Assembly: GCF_963973895.1 (NCBI RefSeq) | Contig: NZ_CAXBBF010000001.1 | Reading direction: 5' to 3' (one strand) | DNA: 64,000 nucleotides | DNA from: Porticoccus sp950063125 | GTDB lineage: Bacteria; Pseudomonadota; Gammaproteobacteria; Pseudomonadales; Porticoccaceae | In this document: piece after piece, positions 60,459 through 64,000 of the stretch | Numbering within the stretch: position 1 is the first letter of the stretch | Layout: every line of letters starts with the position of its first letter | The notes under the pieces: model-generated | The model's input: only the letters and a program-made list of their open reading frames with translations | What the model was told of the DNA's origin: nothing | Database searches by the model: none | Program-made: the position numbers and the translations under genes

Positions 60459-60518
60459 AACCAACTAGGTTACATTGTAGGTCAAAAAACAATAAACTGA
60501 AACCAATTAGGTTACATT
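60459..60518 (-). promoter_or_regulatory. Twin HigA-type operator boxes
   Basis: AACCAACTAGGTTACATT at 60459-60476 and AACCAATTAGGTTACATT at 60501-60518 differ in one base. Each has an AACC-N5-GGTT palindromic core. Their start-to-start spacing is 42 bases, about four DNA turns, so bound dimers would lie on one face. The first overlaps the start region of higB; the second also faces the divergent gene at 60.6 kb. Confidence 0.7.
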
Positions 60519-60583
60519 CTTTTTCGGCCTCAGATACCCTGTTTATGGCTGCGTTTCTTAAAGACCTCATTGGAGTAGCTTCT

Positions 60584-61045
60584 GTGGAAAAAGTGATAGC
60601 TACAATCGTTTCAGGCGGTCAGACAGGTGTCGACCGTGCCGGGTTGGACTGGGCCATAGAAAACAACATTCCCCATGGCGGCTGGTGTCCGGCTGGACGG
60701 TTGGCCGAGGATGGGCCTCTCAATGAACGCTACCATCTTACCGAGACTGAATCGCCAGGTTATCGCCAGCGAACCAAACACAATGTCCAAGACAGTGACG
60801 GGACGTTGATAGTGAATCTCGGTCCCTTGGAAGGCGGGACTTTCTCGACAGTTCGGCTCGCTGAGAAGCAAAGCAAGCCTTTTCTGGTGGTTGCCCTGGA
60901 TGACGGCGTGACAGAAGAGGCGATTGCTTCTGTTCGAGAATGGTTGAAGGGCAACGGAGTTCGGGTTCTAAACATTGCCGGCCCGAGAGAAAGCAAAAGG
61001 CCGGGGATCTACGAACTGACCAAGACGTTGCTGGAAAAGTTGTGA
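60584..61045 (+). CDS. Putative molybdenum-carrier/Rossmann-like protein
   Basis: A 153-residue protein starting with the family-like VIATIVSGGQTGVDRAGLDWAI, a Gly-rich nucleotide-binding strand as in the MoCo_carrier family. Further segments: GWCPAGRLAEDGPL, DGTLIVNLGPLEGGT and a C-terminal VLNIAGPRESKRPGIYEL. GGAG lies eight bases before GTG 60584; an ATG at 60545 is the alternative. It is divergent from higBA and rides as cargo on the element. Function is unknown in this setting. Confidence 0.82.
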   Translation: MEKVIATIVSGGQTGVDRAGLDWAIENNIPHGGWCPAGRLAEDGPLNERYHLTETESPGYRQRTKHNVQDSDGTLIVNLGPLEGGTFSTVRLAEKQSKPFLVVALDDGVTEEAIASVREWLKGNGVRVLNIAGPRESKRPGIYELTKTLLEKL

Positions 61046-61645
61046 AAATCCTCTTGGGGGTGGGAGCGAACCCCATCCACCACCCAGGGCTGCGGTCCAG
61101 ATTCGCTGACTATCCCTTTAAAGCCCTATGGAACAGCCCCCAACGCTTCTGGCGAGGAATTCAAAATTCTGCCTGAAGGGCCGCGCATTACCCTTCGCCG
61201 CCTCCGGTAACGGCCTGCTTTTGCGGTCCGGTGAGCCTTCAAGCCGGTGGCTCCCGACCTAGCGCTTGCAGTGGCAAAACTTAACGGGAGGGGGCCGAAA
61301 CCCGTCCATCTCATCTGGCAAGAGACCCGCTTTTGCGCACCGACAGAAACAAGGCCAGTCCTGACGGGCCGAGCGTAGAGCGGCACCTAAGAAGTTTAGC
61401 AGTATCAGGTGCGTTATCGCACTGCTGCTGTCTGTCCTGAATTTGACCAGATGGTCAAAGCCCATTGCTTTCAACCAGCGGAACTGGGCAGATGGCCGCA
61501 CTCTGGCGGTCAGTTCTACGACTTCTTCTGGTTCAAGCCACGGTTTCATCGAACTAAAGCCTATCTTTTAATTGTATGGCAGTATGATGATGGACATCGC
61601 GGGATTTCTATAGGCGAGGCTGGAAGGTGAAAGGATTGGTGAACA
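61046..61645. other. Mostly non-coding GC-rich region with a DUF4224 remnant
   Basis: About 600 bases. From 61046 to 61390 it is GC-rich, with several inverted stretches (for example GGGGGTGGG near 61055 against CCACC), and shows no convincing frame. The plus strand has no gene until ATG 61646. The minus strand holds the short DUF4224 frame called separately. Confidence 0.45.
61259..61549 (-). pseudogene. DUF4224 phage-element remnant
   Basis: A minus-strand frame whose first ~42 residues (KPWLEPEEVVELTARVRPSAQFRWLKAMGFDHLVKFRTD) match DUF4224, a short protein that usually precedes a phage tyrosine integrase on the same strand. The rest (SSSAITHLILLNFLGAALRS onward) is not family-like, so the gene may be frameshifted. 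The integrase expected downstream on this strand is absent; higBA and a cargo gene occupy that place. No ribosome-binding site is visible before 61549. Confidence 0.5.
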
Positions 61646-62266
61646 ATGAACGGTAAGACGAGAACAGAGGGATTAGAACGAGATGAAGCTCTAGGGAAGG
61701 CCTACCTTGAGTTCATCATGGAAAATACGCAGGCCGTTGGTAATAAAGCGTTTCACACCATCGTGAAAGTGCTTACCGAGGGATTACCGCCAACTGATGA
61801 TTCCCTGCAAAGAGTATTTTGGGACTCTGACCGTATGGTTAGGGATCTCTCCGATGATGAACAGAAAATCTCAGCAGCCCTGGCCCTTGAAATTGAGGTG
61901 ATGGTCAGACAAATTTTCGTGAAAATGATGCTTGATGATCGATTTATGGACGGCATGAGTAATGCCGTGCGGACCAAGCAAGCAAAATGGATGACACGTA
62001 ATCGTGAATCGACAAAAGGTTCATCGAAGAATCCAAATGACTTAAGGATTAAAGAAATCGTAGATCAAAACCCAGATTTGAGTACCAAAGAACTGGTGAA
62101 AAAAATGGAAGCCGAAGGCGTTATTAAAGCCGTTGCCGATACTGTTGCCGGAACTGTTAACGGAATTGATGAGTACCTTATAGTAAATCCTGAGATTCCT
62201 GAAAATGAGTGGAAGCGAATTAAAGGTAAGACCTGGGACAGCAAAATCTCAAGGCTAAGAAGGTAA
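61646..62266 (+). CDS. Hypothetical element-encoded protein
   Basis: A 206-residue acidic and mainly helical protein. No membrane segment, Cys or known motif is visible. The central part (LDDRFMDGMSNAVRTKQAKWMTRNRES) is basic, and the C-terminal RIKEIVDQNPDLSTKELVKKMEAEGVIKAV looks like a helix-turn-helix-like unit. Codon use is AT-richer than the host. It is the first gene of the plus-strand element module. Confidence 0.7.
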   Translation: MNGKTRTEGLERDEALGKAYLEFIMENTQAVGNKAFHTIVKVLTEGLPPTDDSLQRVFWDSDRMVRDLSDDEQKISAALALEIEVMVRQIFVKMMLDDRFMDGMSNAVRTKQAKWMTRNRESTKGSSKNPNDLRIKEIVDQNPDLSTKELVKKMEAEGVIKAVADTVAGTVNGIDEYLIVNPEIPENEWKRIKGKTWDSKISRLRR

Positions 62267-62384
62267 TATTTGCGCAAAACAATGTTGCGCAAAACCCAAT
62301 AAAACCAATCCATTACGATCTATGCGAAGCTCTTCGGTATGTCCTGGTATGTGGCCGGACATTATGAAAATCGAGGAGAAAACC

Positions 62385-62600
62385 ATGGCCGATCAACTTG
62401 ATCGAATTTGTAAACTTCCAGAAGTGCAAAACCTGACTGGGCTTTCCAGTTCGCGAATCTATGCGCTCATGGCAGAAGGTAACTTCCCTTCAAATTTCAA
62501 ATTGTCACCCGGCGGACGTGCTTCAGGGTGGCTTCTTTCGGACGTGAATAAATACTTAGCTGGTCGAGCCTCAGAACGCGGCCAATGTGTGGCGGCATAG
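62385..62600 (+). CDS. AlpA family phage-satellite regulator
   Basis: A 71-residue protein starting MADQLDRICKLPEVQNLTGLS, with the HTH LTGLSSSRIYALMAEGNFPSNFKLSPGGRASGW and the DVNKYLAGR end typical of AlpA-type regulators. GAGGAG is six bases before ATG 62385; an upstream in-frame start is unlikely. AlpA proteins activate excision genes of P4-like elements. It is followed closely by two replication-type genes. Confidence 0.9.
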   Translation: MADQLDRICKLPEVQNLTGLSSSRIYALMAEGNFPSNFKLSPGGRASGWLLSDVNKYLAGRASERGQCVAA

Positions 62601-62610
62601 GGGGTTGGCT

Positions 62611-62994
62611 ATGACTGAGAAAAAACAAAACCCGCTGGCGGGCGGGCTTTATCAAGATCAAGGGTCGGTTAACAGCTCTAAGGCCGTTGGGAGCAATTTA
62701 ACAGCGGGTAAGCCGTTGGGCAAGGGGGATAGGATGTTGTGCCTCTTTGCTTCTGGAGTGCGCCTTCACCGTTTCAAGGCTGAGCCATTGGGCGATCACT
62801 GCTTGCCAACGACGATAGCGGATCTTCAGCAACGTCACGGCTTGCTATTCGATCGTGTGACCGTGAAGGTCCGCAATCGCTTTGGTGGGGAAACTCGAGT
62901 GACCGAATACTGGCTGTCTGGTGACTATCTCAAGCGAGCGCAGGAGATCGCTCGGACGCTTCAGGGACAGAAACAGGGAAAGGAGGCTGCGTGA
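62611..62994 (+). CDS. Hypothetical element protein
   Basis: A 127-residue protein from ATG 62611. The N-terminal ~40 residues are low-complexity (GLYQDQGSVNSSKAVGSNLTAG), and the C-terminal part (RMLCLFASGVRLHRFKAEPL ... YWLSGDYLKRAQEIARTLQG) forms one alpha/beta unit. It resembles proteins near AlpA in phage satellites; I do not know the family. Its stop lies one base before the next gene. Confidence 0.65.
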   Translation: MTEKKQNPLAGGLYQDQGSVNSSKAVGSNLTAGKPLGKGDRMLCLFASGVRLHRFKAEPLGDHCLPTTIADLQQRHGLLFDRVTVKVRNRFGGETRVTEYWLSGDYLKRAQEIARTLQGQKQGKEAA

Positions 62995-62995
62995 G

Positions 62996-63523
62996 ATGGC
63001 GAAAAGCTATAGTGGGGCCAAGGGGCGGGGGGCGAAAAGCCCCCCTTTCTCCCGATTCTTCCACCTTGTTCATGACTCAGAAAGCTACGCACGACTGCCG
63101 CCGCGTGCCGTAAAACTTCTTCTCGACGTTTTACGGTTTTACAACGGTCGCAATAACGGCGACATCGCGATTACTCAAAAGCTCATGTTACCGCTCGGCT
63201 GGAGTTCCAAAGATCAACTTCATAAGGCCACCATTGAGCTGGAGCATTTCGGGTTCTTGAAAAAGTCACGCCAGGGTGGACGACACCTGTGCTCACTTTT
63301 CGCGCTCACGTTCTTTCCGGTGGATGAGTGTGGCGGAAAGCATGATCTCCCCCCTAGCAAAAACGCAACTGACGAGTGGAAGGTTAAGCAACCCAACAAA
63401 CCGCACTTTCAAAAAACGCTGCCCCGCGCTACGGGGAACATTGCCCCGCAGCACGGGGTAATAAAGCCGGGCAAGGTTGTCGAATTGCCCCGCCGTGCGG
63501 GTCAGTCAGGGCGAAAACAGTGA
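62996..63523 (+). CDS. Winged-helix replication-initiator-like protein
   Basis: A 175-residue protein. A basic N-terminus (KSYSGAKGRGAKSPPFSRFFHLVHD) precedes a winged-helix-like region (AVKLLLDVLRFYNGRNNGDIAITQKLMLPLGWSSKDQLHKATIELEHFGFL). The C-terminal third is low-complexity, and its codons contain three of four palindromic GC repeats. AAAGGAGG lies just before ATG 62996. It is likely a DNA-binding or replication protein of the element. Confidence 0.7.
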   Translation: MAKSYSGAKGRGAKSPPFSRFFHLVHDSESYARLPPRAVKLLLDVLRFYNGRNNGDIAITQKLMLPLGWSSKDQLHKATIELEHFGFLKKSRQGGRHLCSLFALTFFPVDECGGKHDLPPSKNATDEWKVKQPNKPHFQKTLPRATGNIAPQHGVIKPGKVVELPRRAGQSGRKQ

Positions 63524-63546
63524 TTTTCGTGCCCCGCAGTACGGGG
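63422..63546 (+). repeat. Iteron-like array of four CCCCG-N5-CGGGG palindromes
   Basis: Four 15-base inverted repeats start at 63422, 63444, 63488 and 63532. All have CCCCG arms and CGGGG arms with five bases between; the third ends CGGGT. Starts are separated by 22, 44 and 44 bases, so they fall on a 22-base grid with empty slots at 63466 and 63510. They run through the end of the winged-helix gene into the following spacer. The layout suggests an iteron-type binding array or replication origin. Confidence 0.7.
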
Positions 63547-63592
63547 ACCTTCTAAGAATCTACCAAGAGCAATGATATTTACGGAGAACAAC

Positions 63593-64000
63593 ATGAAGCA
63601 AAACGATTTAAAAAACCCCACAACCTCACCAACGAGTGTCGGCAACCTAGGTGGCAATCGAGAGGTGTTCAAAACCACAAACGCGGCTGGCAACTCGAGC
63701 TTCAGCGACCGGGCCAATGGCCTGAATCGTGGTCAGAAAATCAGTGATCGCAGCGATTCGTTATCAAATTACGACAGAGGAAAGACCGCTCCGTCTGTTA
63801 GCGGATTCGATTCTCTGGATGTTGAGAAATTCCGCCAAGCGAAAAATTTTGGTAACCACGTCATCCCGGAAAAACCCTATGACGGACCCACTAATCTTCG
63901 GGACGCCGGGGTAGCCATTCGTCGTGGCGTGACAGAGGCAGCGGACTACGCAACAAGGCCGGCAAGAATTGGCGCCAGGGCGTTTTATGGTGGAGTTGGC
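63593..64000 (+). CDS. Element-encoded protein, 3' end outside the window
   Basis: From ATG 63593 (GGAG nearby) the frame is open through the last base, giving at least 136 residues. It is Asn, Ser, Gly and Arg-rich and low in hydrophobic residues at first (MKQNDLKNPTTSP), then more helical (TEAADYATRPARIGARAFY). No signal or domain is recognised. It lies 46 bases downstream of the iteron-like array and may belong to the same module. Confidence 0.6.
   Translation, partial: MKQNDLKNPTTSPTSVGNLGGNREVFKTTNAAGNSSFSDRANGLNRGQKISDRSDSLSNYDRGKTAPSVSGFDSLDVEKFRQAKNFGNHVIPEKPYDGPTNLRDAGVAIRRGVTEAADYATRPARIGARAFYGGVG

Noticed and set aside
61126..61386. 86-codon minus-strand frame
   Set aside because: GC-rich non-coding stretch; the overlapping frame with DUF4224 homology is the better call.
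1..64000. tRNA, rRNA or tmRNA genes
   Set aside because: I looked for T-loop and anticodon-arm patterns in the gaps, including 59.2-59.8 kb, and saw none; a covariance-model scan would settle this.
1..64000. Insertion sequences
   Set aside because: No transposase motifs or flanking inverted repeats with target duplications were seen.

Overview
This 64 kb window looks like chromosomal DNA of a free-living, GC-rich gammaproteobacterium. A Cellvibrionales-type marine bacterium is my best guess, from gene style (bioB-bioF-bioD with a BirA box, DUF3094, CysE, EVE, YqhA, PhoPQ-like genes and many envelope lipoproteins); no rRNA or tRNA is present to fix the taxonomy. About 1-59.3 kb reads as host chromosome. 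From about 59.6 kb to the right edge the DNA is a decayed integrative element: higBA, an AlpA regulator, a DUF4224 remnant, a winged-helix replication-type protein and an iteron-like array. Layout: 1-3.9 kb, RND efflux adaptor (5' truncated) and pump. 4.0-11.5 kb, a minus-strand peptide ABC transporter operon (membrane-anchored binding protein, two permeases with extra membrane segments, fused double ATPase) ending in a secreted aspartoacylase/succinylglutamate-desuccinylase-like hydrolase. 11.8-17.7 kb, scattered metabolic and membrane genes (class V aminotransferase, YqhA, Sel1 protein, CysE, ComF). 17.7-21.2 kb, biotin operon bioB-bioF-bioD-DUF3094 behind a promoter overlapped by a BirA operator. 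21.1-23.3 kb, EVE protein, NADP-dependent oxidoreductase and DUF3237. 23.6-38.1 kb, one 14-gene minus-strand operon that I cannot match to a described pathway: TPR/TonB-end protein, three or four lipoproteins, TPR membrane protein, PEGA plus FGE-fold protein, small Pro-rich secreted protein, TolQ/ExbB/MotA-type channel, actin/Hsp70-like ATPase with an FHA-like tail, two von Willebrand A (VWA) proteins whose N-terminal helix copies the ExbD/TolR Asp motif, BepA-like M48 protease and a 62-residue protein with a perfect Shine-Dalgarno site. I read it as a proton-motive-force-driven envelope machine and it is the main candidate novel system. 38.3-41.4 kb, AEC transporter, family III CoA-transferase, class C26 amidotransferase. 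41.4-44.8 kb, MoxR-like AAA ATPase and a GspE/PilB ATPase whose MshEN domain is cut by an in-frame amber codon from an upstream isoaspartyl-methyltransferase-like domain. 45-48 kb, methyltransferase and a translationally coupled AMP-phosphorylase-like/PRPP-synthetase-like pair. 48.2-50.4 kb, an HvfA-type copper-RiPP precursor with six EGKCG motifs, DoxX-family HvfX, anti-sigma and ECF sigma genes, but no local HvfB/HvfC maturase. 50.6-58.6 kb, a Cys-rich mini-protein, SDR, DUF2256, DUF3429, FAD amine oxidase, a PhoPQ-like two-component system with two PepSY proteins, MscS channel, LprI-like protein and a peroxiredoxin lacking its catalytic Cys. Start codons were moved inside several long reading frames where a ribosome-binding site or signal peptide decided it; similarity statements come from recognising family motifs, not from searches.
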